A stretch of 64,000 nt of DNA, from the NCBI RefSeq assembly GCF_900188355.1, contig NZ_FZNX01000001.1, forward strand, positions 147,671 to 211,670, written 5' to 3'. A program made the position numbers and the translations under genes. This document shows, piece after piece, positions 49,671 to 58,405 of the stretch. The stretch is from Lutibacter flavus (GTDB taxonomy: Bacteria > Bacteroidota > Bacteroidia > Flavobacteriales > Flavobacteriaceae). The notes beneath the pieces are model-generated. The model was given only the letters and a program-made list of their open reading frames with translations. It made no database searches and was not told the origin of the DNA. Every line of letters starts with the position of its first letter. The first letter of the stretch is position 1.

Positions 49671-50534
49671 ATGAGTAGAATAATTAATAGAGAAATCACT
49701 CAATTAGAGCCGGAAAATGGATTTTTGGTTATTAAGAGAATGAAGCAAAAATTTGATTTTCCAATTCATTTTCACCCGGAATATGAACTTAATTTTATTC
49801 AAAATGGTAAGGGAGTTCGAAGAGTTGTTGGAAACAGCATGGAAGAGTTGGAAGAAATTGAGCTCGTTTTAGTTGGGCCTTATGTTGTTCATGGTTGGGA
49901 AACACACAATTGCAAAAGTGATAGTATTTATGAAATGACTATTCAATTTAATAATTCAGTTTTTGATGATGAACTACTTTCATTAAGAATGTTTAAACCA
50001 ATTAAAGATATGTTGGAGCGTTCTAAACATGGAATACTTTTTTCAAAACAAATATCACTGGAATTAATGCCTCAAATAAAGGAATTTACTAAAATTGAAG
50101 ATGTCAATGATTTTATTAAGCTATTAACACTTTTACAAGGTTTAGCAAATTCTAAAGATCAAAGAATGCTTTCTACTTCAGTTTCAAATAATAATGAATA
50201 TGAACATAGCAAACGAATTAAACTTGTGTATGAGTATGTTCAAGAAAATTATAATAGAAAAATATCATTGCCAGAAATTTCAGATATTGTAAATATGACT
50301 CCGGTTTCTTTTAATAGATTTATTAAAAAAAGAACGGGGAAAACTTTTGTGGATTATTTAAATCATACCAGATTAAGTTATGCAACTAAATGGTTGATAG
50401 AGACAGATTTAAATATAGGTGAAATAGGATTTAACAGTGGTTTTAATAATATTGCAAATTTTAATAGAATTTTTAAAAAATTTAAAAATTGTACTCCAAA
50501 TGAATATAGAATGAGATTTGAGAGAATCAATTAA
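49671..50534 (+). CDS. AraC-family regulator, second paralogue
   Basis: 287 residues, same layout as the preceding gene: cupin-like sensor (FDFPIHFHPEYELNFI, LVLVGPYVVHGWE) and AraC double helix-turn-helix (VNMTPVSFNRFIKKR; GFNNIANFNRIFKK). The recognition helices are nearly identical to its neighbours, while the stretch at about 95-185 has diverged. The second HTH carries GEIGFNSGF where the others have SEISFKCGF. It starts 14 nt after the first paralogue and is likely co-transcribed with it. Confidence 0.9.
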   Translation: MSRIINREITQLEPENGFLVIKRMKQKFDFPIHFHPEYELNFIQNGKGVRRVVGNSMEELEEIELVLVGPYVVHGWETHNCKSDSIYEMTIQFNNSVFDDELLSLRMFKPIKDMLERSKHGILFSKQISLELMPQIKEFTKIEDVNDFIKLLTLLQGLANSKDQRMLSTSVSNNNEYEHSKRIKLVYEYVQENYNRKISLPEISDIVNMTPVSFNRFIKKRTGKTFVDYLNHTRLSYATKWLIETDLNIGEIGFNSGFNNIANFNRIFKKFKNCTPNEYRMRFERIN

Positions 50535-50568
50535 ATATTTATACCTTGCTAATTCTTATTAAACCAAT

Positions 50569-50667
50569 TTAATCGTTTTTAACAAATTGGGTGAAATTAT
50601 TGTTTTTTACACCAATAATATGATATCCTTTTCCTTTTAATTTATAATAAGTTTTCATGTTTTTCAT
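50569..50667 (-). CDS. Possible 32-residue peptide between AraC genes
   Basis: A minus-strand frame ATG to TAA encoding a short basic peptide (starts MKNMKTYYKLKGKG, ends FVKND). It fills most of the 178-nt gap between the second and third AraC genes and its start abuts the shared motif at 50675. I do not recognise it. An open frame this short in A/T-rich DNA can arise by chance. Confidence 0.15.
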   Translation of the reverse strand: MKNMKTYYKLKGKGYHIIGVKNNNFTQFVKND

Positions 50668-50712
50668 TAAAAAGTTACTATTTTGTGTCTGAAATTTTTA
50701 ATATTATAAAGT

Positions 50713-51585
50713 ATGAGGAAAGGAATAAATAGGGAAATTACACAACTCGAACCTGAAAATGGTTTTTTGGTAATTAATGGTGTAAAACAAGAATTTGATT
50801 TTCCAATTCACTTTCATCCAGAATATGAGCTAAATTTTATTGTAAACGGAAAAGGTATAAAAAGATTGGTAGGGAATAGTGAAGAAGAATTAGATAATAT
50901 TGAACTTGTGTTGTTAGGGCCTCAATTATTACATGGATGGGAGACTTATAATTGTAAAAGTAAAAACATAATTGAAACAACCATTCAGTTTAATAATACC
51001 ATTTTTGATGAGAAATTACTTTCTTTGAAAATGTTTGAACCAATTAAAGATATGTTGGTGCAATCAAAAAACGGAATTCTATTTTCTAAAAAGACTGCAC
51101 TTAATTTAAAAAAAAGGATTCAATCATTATCTAAAATAGATAATATTGATAGTTTTATTATATTGTTAGGTATCCTTCAGGAGTTGGCTAATTCAAAAAA
51201 ACAAAGGTTACTTTCTACTTCAATTTCATATAATAATGAATATAAGCATAGTAAAAAATTAAAAATGGTTTATGATTTTGTTCAAGAAAATTTTCATCGT
51301 AAAATTTCTTTAGCAGAAGTTTCTGAACTAGTAGAAATGAGTCCTGTTACTTTTAATAGATTTATTAAAAAGAGATTTTGCAAAACTTTTATTGACTATG
51401 TAAATCATACTCGATTGAACCGCGCTGCAAATATGCTTGTAGAAACGGATTTAAATGTAAGTGAAATTAGTTTTAAATGTGGATTTAATAATATCGCCAA
51501 TTTTAATCGAGTTTTTAAGAGATTTAAAAATTCTACGCCAACAGCCTTTAGAGAGAAATTTGAAGGTGTAAGCAAAGATTTGTAG
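50713..51585 (+). CDS. AraC-family regulator, third paralogue
   Basis: 290 residues, again cupin-like sensor (FDFPIHFHPEYELNFI; LVLLGPQLLHGWE) and AraC DNA-binding domain (VEMSPVTFNRFIKKR; GFNNIANFNRVFKR). The turn after the first recognition helix reads RFCKTF instead of RTGKTF. A 178-nt gap and its own copy of the TTACTATTTTG motif suggest separate transcription from the other two. It is followed by a 324-nt intergenic region and then the CE2-type esterase, so it is the regulator nearest the mannan block. Confidence 0.9.
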   Translation: MRKGINREITQLEPENGFLVINGVKQEFDFPIHFHPEYELNFIVNGKGIKRLVGNSEEELDNIELVLLGPQLLHGWETYNCKSKNIIETTIQFNNTIFDEKLLSLKMFEPIKDMLVQSKNGILFSKKTALNLKKRIQSLSKIDNIDSFIILLGILQELANSKKQRLLSTSISYNNEYKHSKKLKMVYDFVQENFHRKISLAEVSELVEMSPVTFNRFIKKRFCKTFIDYVNHTRLNRAANMLVETDLNVSEISFKCGFNNIANFNRVFKRFKNSTPTAFREKFEGVSKDL

Positions 51586-51909
51586 TTTTTAAGAATTAGT
51601 TAAATTCTGATCTGAAAATGTGTGGTATTTCTAATTTGCTTATTTATTAAGTTTAAATTGAAAGCAATCTATGATTTTGGGAAAATTAATAATATGCTAG
51701 GAATAATTTTTGAAATTATTCCTAGCATATTATTCCTGCTCTTTCAAATATTTAGCATTATAAAAATAAAATAAGCATTAATTTTTTTAAATATTTACAA
51801 AGTGCTTTTTTATTTTAAATGACTGTTTTTATAATATTATGTTTTGATTAATTTCGTTGCAAATAAAAAAACTGAATTATTTAACTTTAAAAAATTCAAA
51901 AATATTAAA
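51586..51909. other. Intergenic region between AraC 3 and the CE2 esterase
   Basis: 324 bp without a convincing gene. It holds the long perfect hairpin described separately at 51688-51734. A frame open from TTG 51844 runs into the esterase but only adds a basic, non-signal extension. The rest is A/T-rich; no clear -33/-7 promoter pair was seen, although TATGTTTTG at 51838 is one base longer than the -7 consensus. Confidence 0.65.
51688..51734. terminator. Perfect 22-bp hairpin with 3-nt loop
   Basis: Bases 51688-51709 are exactly complementary to 51713-51734, leaving the loop TTG. The stem includes the core ATGCTAGGAAT. It lies about 100 nt after the third AraC stop. The right arm is followed by CCTGCTCTTTC, not a T-run, so it is not a standard intrinsic terminator, though it could stop transcription in either direction or act as an RNA-stabilising stem. 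Confidence 0.55.
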
Positions 51910-53013
51910 ATGAAAGCACGTTTTATAGTTCCAATATTGTTATTAACCTTAATTGGTTGCACTAAAAAATCAAATAGTATTTTATTATATAAGAAAGCAA
52001 ATAATTCTTCCTTTTCTTATCAGGGTAGAACTGATGTGTTAAAAGATAGTTCTGTTGCACTTATAAGTTCAGCTGCTTCAGTTGAGTTTATTGTTGAAGG
52101 AGATTCTATTAATTTACACTTACAATCTGGTAACAACTCACATAATTATATTGTAGTGTCAATTAATGATGAATATCAAAAAAGATTTAAAATTGATGCA
52201 AAATCAATTACAAGTATTCCATTAAGCTTGCCTAAAACTGCGCAAAATAAAATTGGAATCTTTAAAGCTACGGAAGCGGGTAGTGGAAATGTGATATTTC
52301 ACGGTGTAGAAGCGGCAAAAATAAGTCCAATAATTAACGATAAAGAATATTTTATTGAGTTTATAGGGGATTCAGTTACATGTGGAGCTGCAGCAGATCC
52401 GAACGATGTACCTTGTGGTACAGGAGAATATTTAGATCAGCATAATGCATATTTAGCATTTGGGCCAAGAATTGCGCGAGCTTTAAATGTCAATTTTATG
52501 TTGAGTTCAGTTTCTGGTATTGGAATCTATAGAAATTGGAATGATGAAAATATAGAAGAACCAATTATGCCTCAAGTATATAATAATTTGTATTTAAATA
52601 CTGATGCTACAAAAAAGTATGATTTTTCAATAAAACCAGCTATTGTTAATATATGTTTGGGAACAAATGATTTATCAAATGGAGATGGGATTAAAACACG
52701 GCTACCTTTTAATAAGGAAAAGTTTGTTTTGAATTATATAGAATTTGTAAAAACTGTTTATTCCCATTATCCAAACACAAAAATTGTGTTGCTAAATAGC
52801 CCAATGATTATTGGAGAAACAAATGATTTATTAGTTTCCTGTTTAAATGAAGTTCAAAACTATTTTTCTACAAATACGGATAAAAAAGTAACAATATTCC
52901 AATTGGATAAAGCGTATAATAGTGGATGCACAACACATCCTAATGTTGAAGAACACAAAGAAATTGCTGAAAAATTAACACCTTTTTTCAAAAACCTTTT
53001 AAATAATAAATAA
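51910..53013 (+). CDS. CE2-like acetylesterase, lipoprotein (SGNH hydrolase)
   Basis: Two-domain carbohydrate esterase: an N-terminal jelly-roll (SSFSYQGRTD, ASVEFIVEGDSINLHLQSG to about 140) followed by an SGNH domain with the nucleophile Ser in FIGDSVTCGAA near 153, LSSVSGIGIYRNW near 198, ICLGTNDLSNGD near 255 and HPNVEEHKEIAEKL near 345 (catalytic His). This is the CE2 layout, whose members deacetylate xylan, mannan and glucomannan, mostly at position 6. The ATG at 51910 is chosen over TTG 51844 because it begins a lipoprotein signal (TLIGC followed by TKKS). With the SASA enzyme two genes on, it probably deacetylates mannan. Confidence 0.83.
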   Translation: MKARFIVPILLLTLIGCTKKSNSILLYKKANNSSFSYQGRTDVLKDSSVALISSAASVEFIVEGDSINLHLQSGNNSHNYIVVSINDEYQKRFKIDAKSITSIPLSLPKTAQNKIGIFKATEAGSGNVIFHGVEAAKISPIINDKEYFIEFIGDSVTCGAAADPNDVPCGTGEYLDQHNAYLAFGPRIARALNVNFMLSSVSGIGIYRNWNDENIEEPIMPQVYNNLYLNTDATKKYDFSIKPAIVNICLGTNDLSNGDGIKTRLPFNKEKFVLNYIEFVKTVYSHYPNTKIVLLNSPMIIGETNDLLVSCLNEVQNYFSTNTDKKVTIFQLDKAYNSGCTTHPNVEEHKEIAEKLTPFFKNLLNNK

Positions 53014-53020
53014 TCACAGA

Positions 53021-54013
53021 ATGGAAAAATATACAGCGAAAAATGAGAGATATGATACAATGGAATATAGACGATGTGGAAAAAGCGGATTGTTGCTTCC
53101 TGCAATTTCATTAGGGTTGTGGCATAATTTCGGAGATGTTGATAACTACCAAAATGGTAAACAAATTTTGCATACTGCGTTTGACAATGGAATTACGCAT
53201 TTTGATTTAGCTAATAATTATGGACCACCTCCAGGTTCAGCAGAAGAAAATTTCGGTAAAATTTTAAAAGAAAGCTTTGTAAATTATAGAGATGAATTAA
53301 TTATCTCATCAAAAGCTGGTTGGGGAATGTGGCCAGGTCCTTATGGAGATTTTGGTTCAAAAAAGTATTTAGTTGCAAGTTTAGACCAAAGTTTAAAAAG
53401 AATGGGACTGGATTATGTCGATATTTTTTATCACCATAGGCCAGATCCTGAAACACCTTTAGAAGAGACGATGGGAGCTTTGGATTTAATCGTACGTCAG
53501 GGAAAAGCACTGTATGTTGGTATTTCATCCTATAGTGCAGAAGATACTTTAAAGGCGTCTAAAATGTTAAAAGAATTAGGAACACCTTGTTTGATTCATC
53601 AGCCAAGATATAGTATGATGGATCGTTGGGTAGAAAATGGATTGTTAGACGTTATAGAAGATGAAGGAGTTGGATCAATAGCTTTTTCTCCACTTGAACA
53701 GGGAATTCTAACAAGTAAATATTTAAAAGGAATTCCTAAAGATTCCAGAGCGGCTAAAAGTACTGGATTTTTACAAGAAGATCAGGTAACGGAAACTGTA
53801 ATTAATAAAGCAATAAAATTAAATAAATTGGCTTTAAAAAGAGGTCAGACTTTAGCTCAAATGGCAATCTCCTGGCTTTTGAAAGACAAAAGAATAACAT
53901 CTGTGTTAGTTGGGGCAAGTAGCTCTAAACAGTTATTGGATAATTTAGGTTCGTTAAAGAATTTAAGTTTTACTGCTGAAGAATTACAGGAAATTGAAGC
54001 TATTTTAAAATAA
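53021..54013 (+). CDS. Aldo/keto reductase, YghZ-like
   Basis: NADPH-dependent reductase with the beta/alpha barrel of the aldo/keto reductase family, cytoplasmic. Catalytic tetrad elements are THFDLANNYGPPPGSAEE near 60-75 (Asp and Tyr), ISSKAGWGMWPGPYG near 95 (Lys) and DIFYHHRPDPETP near 138 (His). The HHRPDP and GPPPGSAE motifs place it with L-glyceraldehyde-3-phosphate reductase (YghZ/Gpr) and potassium-channel beta subunit-like enzymes. A second ATG at 53060 starts right at the domain (MEYRRCGKSG). It lies between two esterase genes with 7-nt and 5-nt gaps, so it is part of this unit; its sugar-related substrate is unknown. Confidence 0.88.
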   Translation: MEKYTAKNERYDTMEYRRCGKSGLLLPAISLGLWHNFGDVDNYQNGKQILHTAFDNGITHFDLANNYGPPPGSAEENFGKILKESFVNYRDELIISSKAGWGMWPGPYGDFGSKKYLVASLDQSLKRMGLDYVDIFYHHRPDPETPLEETMGALDLIVRQGKALYVGISSYSAEDTLKASKMLKELGTPCLIHQPRYSMMDRWVENGLLDVIEDEGVGSIAFSPLEQGILTSKYLKGIPKDSRAAKSTGFLQEDQVTETVINKAIKLNKLALKRGQTLAQMAISWLLKDKRITSVLVGASSSKQLLDNLGSLKNLSFTAEELQEIEAILK

Positions 54014-54018
54014 ATAAA

Positions 54019-55392
54019 ATGTTAAAAAAAATATCATATATATTATTGTTGTTTGTGCAAGTTTCATTTGCAAATGTAACTTTACCGGCACTGTTTTCAG
54101 ATCATATGGTTTTACAACAAAATGATGATGTGAAATTTTGGGGATGGGCAAATCCAAATGAAGAGGTTGTTATAAAAGCGTCTTGGAGTGAAATAGCATA
54201 TAAAATTAAAGCAAACAATCAGGCATATTGGGAAATAAAAATTAAAACTCCAAGCGCTGGTGGACCTTATATTATTAAAATTAATGGGTATAATGAAATT
54301 ATTTTAAAAGATGTTTTAATTGGTGAAGTTTGGTTATGCTCTGGGCAATCTAATATGGAAATGTCTGCAGCTTGGGGAATAAAAAATGGAGATAAAGAAG
54401 TTGAAAAAGCAAATCATCCAACTATTCGTTTTTTTACAGTTTCAAAATCCTCGGCAACTTCACCTCAAAATGATTTATATGGAAATTGGGAAGTTTGTTC
54501 TCCCGAAACAATGAAAAATTCAAGTGCTGTTGCTTATTATTTTGCACAAAGATTACAAGAGGATTTAAAAGATGTTCCTCTTGGTTTAATGGTTTCGGCT
54601 TGGGGAGGAACTCCTGCAGAAATTTGGATGCCAGAAGAGGTAATTGAAGAAGATAATGTTTTAAAGGAAGCTGCAAGTAAATTACAACCTGTTGAATGGG
54701 GGCCAACGGAACCTGCGAGAGCATTTAATTCTATGATTAATCCATTAATTGGCTATAACATTGCTGGTACACTTTGGTATCAGGGTGAAGCAAATGTTGG
54801 GGCATCTAAATATGACAAAACTCTGGAAGCATTAATTAAATCCTGGAGAGCTAAAGGGGAAAATGATTTTCCGTTTTATTATGTTCAAATTGCTCCATTT
54901 GATTATGGTAAAGATCATTCTGGCGGTGTAGAAATTAGAGATGCTCAGCGTAAAGTTTTAGATAAAGTTTCTAATGTTGGTATGGTTGTAATTAGTGATG
55001 TTTCACCAACAGATGATATTCATCCAAAAGATAAAAAACCAGTAGGAATTCGATTGGCCAATTTGGCATTAGCAGATCACTATAAAACCTATTTTAAAGA
55101 AGTAAATGGACCTTTGTACAAAGGAATATCTATTAAAAATAAAAATGTAATTGTTCATTTTGACAATGCAGAAGGACTCTATTTCACAAATAAAAAGACA
55201 TCATTATTTGAAATTGCAGGGAAAGATAAAATATACCATACTGCAAAAGTAAGATTAAAGAAAAATGAAATTACTATTTTTTCAAAAGAAGTTAAATCGC
55301 CAAAGTATGTCCGATTTTCTTGGGGAAATACAAGTGTTTCAAACTTATTTAATAAGGTTAATTTACCAGCATCAAGTTTTACAACAGAATAA
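54019..55392 (+). CDS. SASA-family acetylesterase, exported, short form
   Basis: 457-residue SGNH-type esterase of the sialate O-acetylesterase-like family, as at 42409 but without the inserted beta-sandwich. It has LPALFSDHMVLQQ after the signal peptide, the nucleophile Ser in VWLCSGQSNMEM near 108, VSAWGGTPAEIWMP near 194, LWYQGEANVG near 253 and DDIHPKDKKPVGIR near 333. In this block, which ends in a mannan-degrading operon, deacetylation of acetylated (gluco)mannan is likely. The stop codon is followed after about 25 nt by a strong bidirectional terminator. Confidence 0.88.
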   Translation: MLKKISYILLLFVQVSFANVTLPALFSDHMVLQQNDDVKFWGWANPNEEVVIKASWSEIAYKIKANNQAYWEIKIKTPSAGGPYIIKINGYNEIILKDVLIGEVWLCSGQSNMEMSAAWGIKNGDKEVEKANHPTIRFFTVSKSSATSPQNDLYGNWEVCSPETMKNSSAVAYYFAQRLQEDLKDVPLGLMVSAWGGTPAEIWMPEEVIEEDNVLKEAASKLQPVEWGPTEPARAFNSMINPLIGYNIAGTLWYQGEANVGASKYDKTLEALIKSWRAKGENDFPFYYVQIAPFDYGKDHSGGVEIRDAQRKVLDKVSNVGMVVISDVSPTDDIHPKDKKPVGIRLANLALADHYKTYFKEVNGPLYKGISIKNKNVIVHFDNAEGLYFTNKKTSLFEIAGKDKIYHTAKVRLKKNEITIFSKEVKSPKYVRFSWGNTSVSNLFNKVNLPASSFTTE

Positions 55393-55415
55393 TTGGTAAG
55401 TATTAAATTATAAAA

Positions 55416-55448
55416 AAAAGGGGGTTGATATTTTATCAACCCCTTTTT
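55416..55448. terminator. Bidirectional intrinsic terminator
   Basis: A 15-bp stem (55416-55430 with 55434-55448, one G-T pair) and a TTT loop. The core is GGGGTTGATA paired with TATCAACCCC. A-runs on the left and T-runs on the right give a terminator on both strands. It sits between the convergent SASA and GH5 genes. Confidence 0.9.
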
Positions 55449-55494
55449 GTCACCAAAATAATTATTCAATCAAAAATATATAAAGTTAAATTGG

Positions 55495-56832
55495 TTATTT
55501 TTCAATTAATTTGTCGTTTGCAGTTTTTATAAGTTCAAGTGTTGATACATCTGAAGCAAATACAGAGTTTAAACCTTGTGGTTCTTGAGGTGGATCTGCT
55601 GTAAAATCATCGCCGTGTAGCCATTTCCCGTTTTCTGCATTCGTTTTAGCATAACCTGCAAATCCCCAGAAATTTAATCCAGCTAATTCGCCATTGTTAA
55701 TTTTACTTTCATTAATCCTTTCAAAAATAGCTTTATAAAAAGTATCTCTATTTTCAACTGAAGCATCGAGAGATAAACTTTCTTTTTCACGAGGAAACCC
55801 AAACTCTGACATAACAATAGGTTTTTGCAGTTTTTTTGCAACAACAATATGTTCATTCATATATTCATTTGCTCTTTCTATAGATAATTGAGTTGTTTCT
55901 TTTTCGTTATTAATATCATACCATCCCCAGTTTTTTGGCCACATATGCATTGCTAAGTAATCAATATCTTTATTAACATGTAATCTTTCATACATTTTAA
56001 TATCTTGTAAAAATCCGTGTTTTCCTTCGGTTCCAGTTGAAATTAAATGTGTTGAATCTAATGATTCTATAATTGAAACTGTTTCATTTAACCAAGCGCC
56101 AAATGCTTCTTCGTGATCAGGAGTCATTAATACTCTTGGCTCATTTGCAACTTGCCAAGACATAATGGTATTATCGTCATTATACTTTTTCCCTGTATAT
56201 GCATTTGTTCTTCCTATAATAAATTTTAAATGCTCATAAAATGCTTCTTTACAAGGTTCACAAGAATGAAATTGCTTTGTGTAATTCATATATTGATCCC
56301 ATGTATATTCTTCTAAAAATGGGTTTGGAACTTTTCCATAACCATTCCATTCTAGATATTGAGACATTCCACCAGACCAAATCCAGTTATTATTTAAATA
56401 TAACACAGCATACATATTTCTTTTGCGCATTTCTGCCATTAAGAAATCTAAACCATCCAATAAATCTTCATTATAAACACCTTGTTTCGGTTGTAAAGCC
56501 GGATGAACTCTAGAATCTTCTCCTGCTCCTTCAGCTCCAACTAAAATACGTAGGTTGTCTATACCTACTTCTTTCATTAAATCTAGTTCTTTTATTAATC
56601 GGTCTCTATCGCCAATATTTTTTGCCGCAATTAGAGGTCCATACCAATAATTTGTGCCGACAAAATAATAAGGATTGTCTCCTTTAAAAAATTGAGATCC
56701 TTTTACAGATATAAGTTCAATGTTGTCTTTTGAGTTTTCGCTCCCTTTTTGAGCAGTTACTTTAGTATTTTCTTTGCAAGAAATAAGTAAAAAGATACTT
56801 AAAAATAAAAGGATTGAGTTGTTAATTTTCAT
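55495..56832 (-). CDS. GH5 beta-mannanase, subfamily 7 type, lipoprotein
   Basis: Endo-beta-1,4-mannanase of clan GH-A. The barrel opens with FVGTNYWYGPLIAA near 58 and LDLMKEVGIDNLRILVGAEG near 88. The acid/base Glu is in SWQVANEPRVL near 229 and the nucleophile Glu in IVMSEFGFPRE near 341. VLYLNNNWIWSGGMSQYLEW (about 147) is the aromatic subsite region typical of GH5_7. The lipobox is LLISC followed by KENTK. It is the last gene of the minus-strand mannan operon, 8 nt after GH26. It would cut mannan or mannooligosaccharides to short products. Confidence 0.9.
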   Translation of the reverse strand: MKINNSILLFLSIFLLISCKENTKVTAQKGSENSKDNIELISVKGSQFFKGDNPYYFVGTNYWYGPLIAAKNIGDRDRLIKELDLMKEVGIDNLRILVGAEGAGEDSRVHPALQPKQGVYNEDLLDGLDFLMAEMRKRNMYAVLYLNNNWIWSGGMSQYLEWNGYGKVPNPFLEEYTWDQYMNYTKQFHSCEPCKEAFYEHLKFIIGRTNAYTGKKYNDDNTIMSWQVANEPRVLMTPDHEEAFGAWLNETVSIIESLDSTHLISTGTEGKHGFLQDIKMYERLHVNKDIDYLAMHMWPKNWGWYDINNEKETTQLSIERANEYMNEHIVVAKKLQKPIVMSEFGFPREKESLSLDASVENRDTFYKAIFERINESKINNGELAGLNFWGFAGYAKTNAENGKWLHGDDFTADPPQEPQGLNSVFASDVSTLELIKTANDKLIEK

Positions 56833-56840
56833 CGTATTTG

Positions 56841-58403
56841 TTAATTAGGTAAGTTGTACATGTCAGGTAATTCATTTTGTAATAAAGCACCTTCTTTATT
56901 TGTAAATTCAATAAAATCAGCAGCATCTGATGTTCCTGGAGTAGGAGTATAGTAGCCATCATTGTTATTATTCCAATACATTACAAAACCAATTTCAACA
57001 TCGTTATTTGTTAAAGTACTATAATAATAAGTTGAAAATAAATTGGCAATTGGACTTGTTCCACTGGTAACTCGGTAGCCGGTTTCGGTTAATGCTGCAA
57101 TTTTAACTTTATCAATAGCTAAATCAGAAATAATTTTAAGTCTGCTATTAGCTCTATTTGCACCAGTTTGCCCTTGATTACTAAAATCGCCGTAATTATC
57201 CATACCCAAAATATCTACATATTCATCGCCAGGATAACGTTCTAAATAAACTCCTTCGGAATCGTAATGGTTATCAGGAGAAAATGCAAATAACATATTA
57301 TCCACTTGTTTTTCATCTCGTAAATATTCAACCGTAAATTGATATAGTTGAATATATTCTGCAGCCGTACAATAATTATTACCCCACCAAAACCAACTTC
57401 CATCAAACTCGTGAAATGGTCTAAAAATAATTGGAACTAATTTACTGTCTGCCCCAACCATTCCTTTAGTTACTTTAGCTACTTTGTCTAATTTAGTTTT
57501 ATAATAGTCGTGATTTGCTCCTCCGGGTAAGATACTTTTTAAAGCATTTTCTCTTTGGAATTCGGTCATATCATCTGCATAAAAATGCTCGCCTTCGTAA
57601 GGTTCTCTTATATGCCATGAGAATGCGTTTACCATTCCTTTATCATAAGCTTCAATGGCATCTGCTGTAATAATTTGCTCTTGTTGATAAAACCAGTTTG
57701 AAGAATTTCCATTATTTTGATCATCAGTAATAAACATAAAATCCGAACCTAATAAACCTGGGTCACTTCCTGTTAATTTTTTAATATCAGAATCTCCAGT
57801 ATTGTCATTGTAAAAAGAATTAAAAGCATCTTGTTGTCCAATAATAAAACTAGATTTAGACATTGTTTTTAAATTGTAAAACAAGGCTACTGTTTCATCG
57901 GTTGCATTTGGATTTACCATATATGATCTCGTTTCTTCAGGTAAAAGAATGAATTCTTCTACAACCAAAGGTTTGTCTTCAATGGTAACAATAGCTTTAC
58001 TAGAAGCGCTTATAGTTACATTATTATTGTTTGTACTTGATAGCGTAATAATAACTGTTTCATCACCTTCCTCTTCATTATCATCAATAATTACAACTGG
58101 AATAGTGTAGGTTGTTGTTTCTCTGGGAATTGAAATATTGCTCTCAATAGTTTCATAATCCGTTCCATTTATTGCACTTCCAGATATTGAAAATGAAACA
58201 TTTGTAATCGTGCTAAGAGACTTACTTAACGTAATTTTAAATTCTCCATTGGTTGTAGGTTCTGATCCTGAAAAATTTGTTGTAATTTTTATAGTTGCAG
58301 TTTCAACTTGTGGTTCAGGATCTGGAGTATCTGAACTTTTCGAACAACTATTCAGAAAAGATATTGAAACAATAAATAGTAATAATATTAGATTTTTTTT
58401 CAT
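56841..58403 (-). CDS. GH26 beta-mannanase with Calx-beta-like domain, lipoprotein
   Basis: Lipobox LNSC followed by SKSSDTPDPEPE, an acid-rich tail compatible with surface display. A Calx-beta-like domain occupies about 38-145 (AINGTDYETI, DDNEEEGDETVIITL). The GH26 barrel runs from about 170 to the end: FIIGQQDAFNS, NAFSWHIREPYEG, the acid/base Glu in FRPFHEFDGSWFWWG near 328, YPGDEYVDILGMD near 385 and the nucleophile Glu in ALTETGYRV near 437. FWWG and TETG are GH26 hallmarks. The Calx-beta module may hold the enzyme on the surface or bind glycan. It is followed by GH5_7 and preceded by the epimerase. Confidence 0.92.
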   Translation of the reverse strand: MKKNLILLLFIVSISFLNSCSKSSDTPDPEPQVETATIKITTNFSGSEPTTNGEFKITLSKSLSTITNVSFSISGSAINGTDYETIESNISIPRETTTYTIPVVIIDDNEEEGDETVIITLSSTNNNNVTISASSKAIVTIEDKPLVVEEFILLPEETRSYMVNPNATDETVALFYNLKTMSKSSFIIGQQDAFNSFYNDNTGDSDIKKLTGSDPGLLGSDFMFITDDQNNGNSSNWFYQQEQIITADAIEAYDKGMVNAFSWHIREPYEGEHFYADDMTEFQRENALKSILPGGANHDYYKTKLDKVAKVTKGMVGADSKLVPIIFRPFHEFDGSWFWWGNNYCTAAEYIQLYQFTVEYLRDEKQVDNMLFAFSPDNHYDSEGVYLERYPGDEYVDILGMDNYGDFSNQGQTGANRANSRLKIISDLAIDKVKIAALTETGYRVTSGTSPIANLFSTYYYSTLTNNDVEIGFVMYWNNNNDGYYTPTPGTSDAADFIEFTNKEGALLQNELPDMYNLPN

Positions 58404-58405
58404 TT

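Noticed and set aside
51844-51909. TTG start extending the CE2-like esterase
   Set aside because: The extra residues are basic and hide the lipoprotein signal that begins at ATG 51910.
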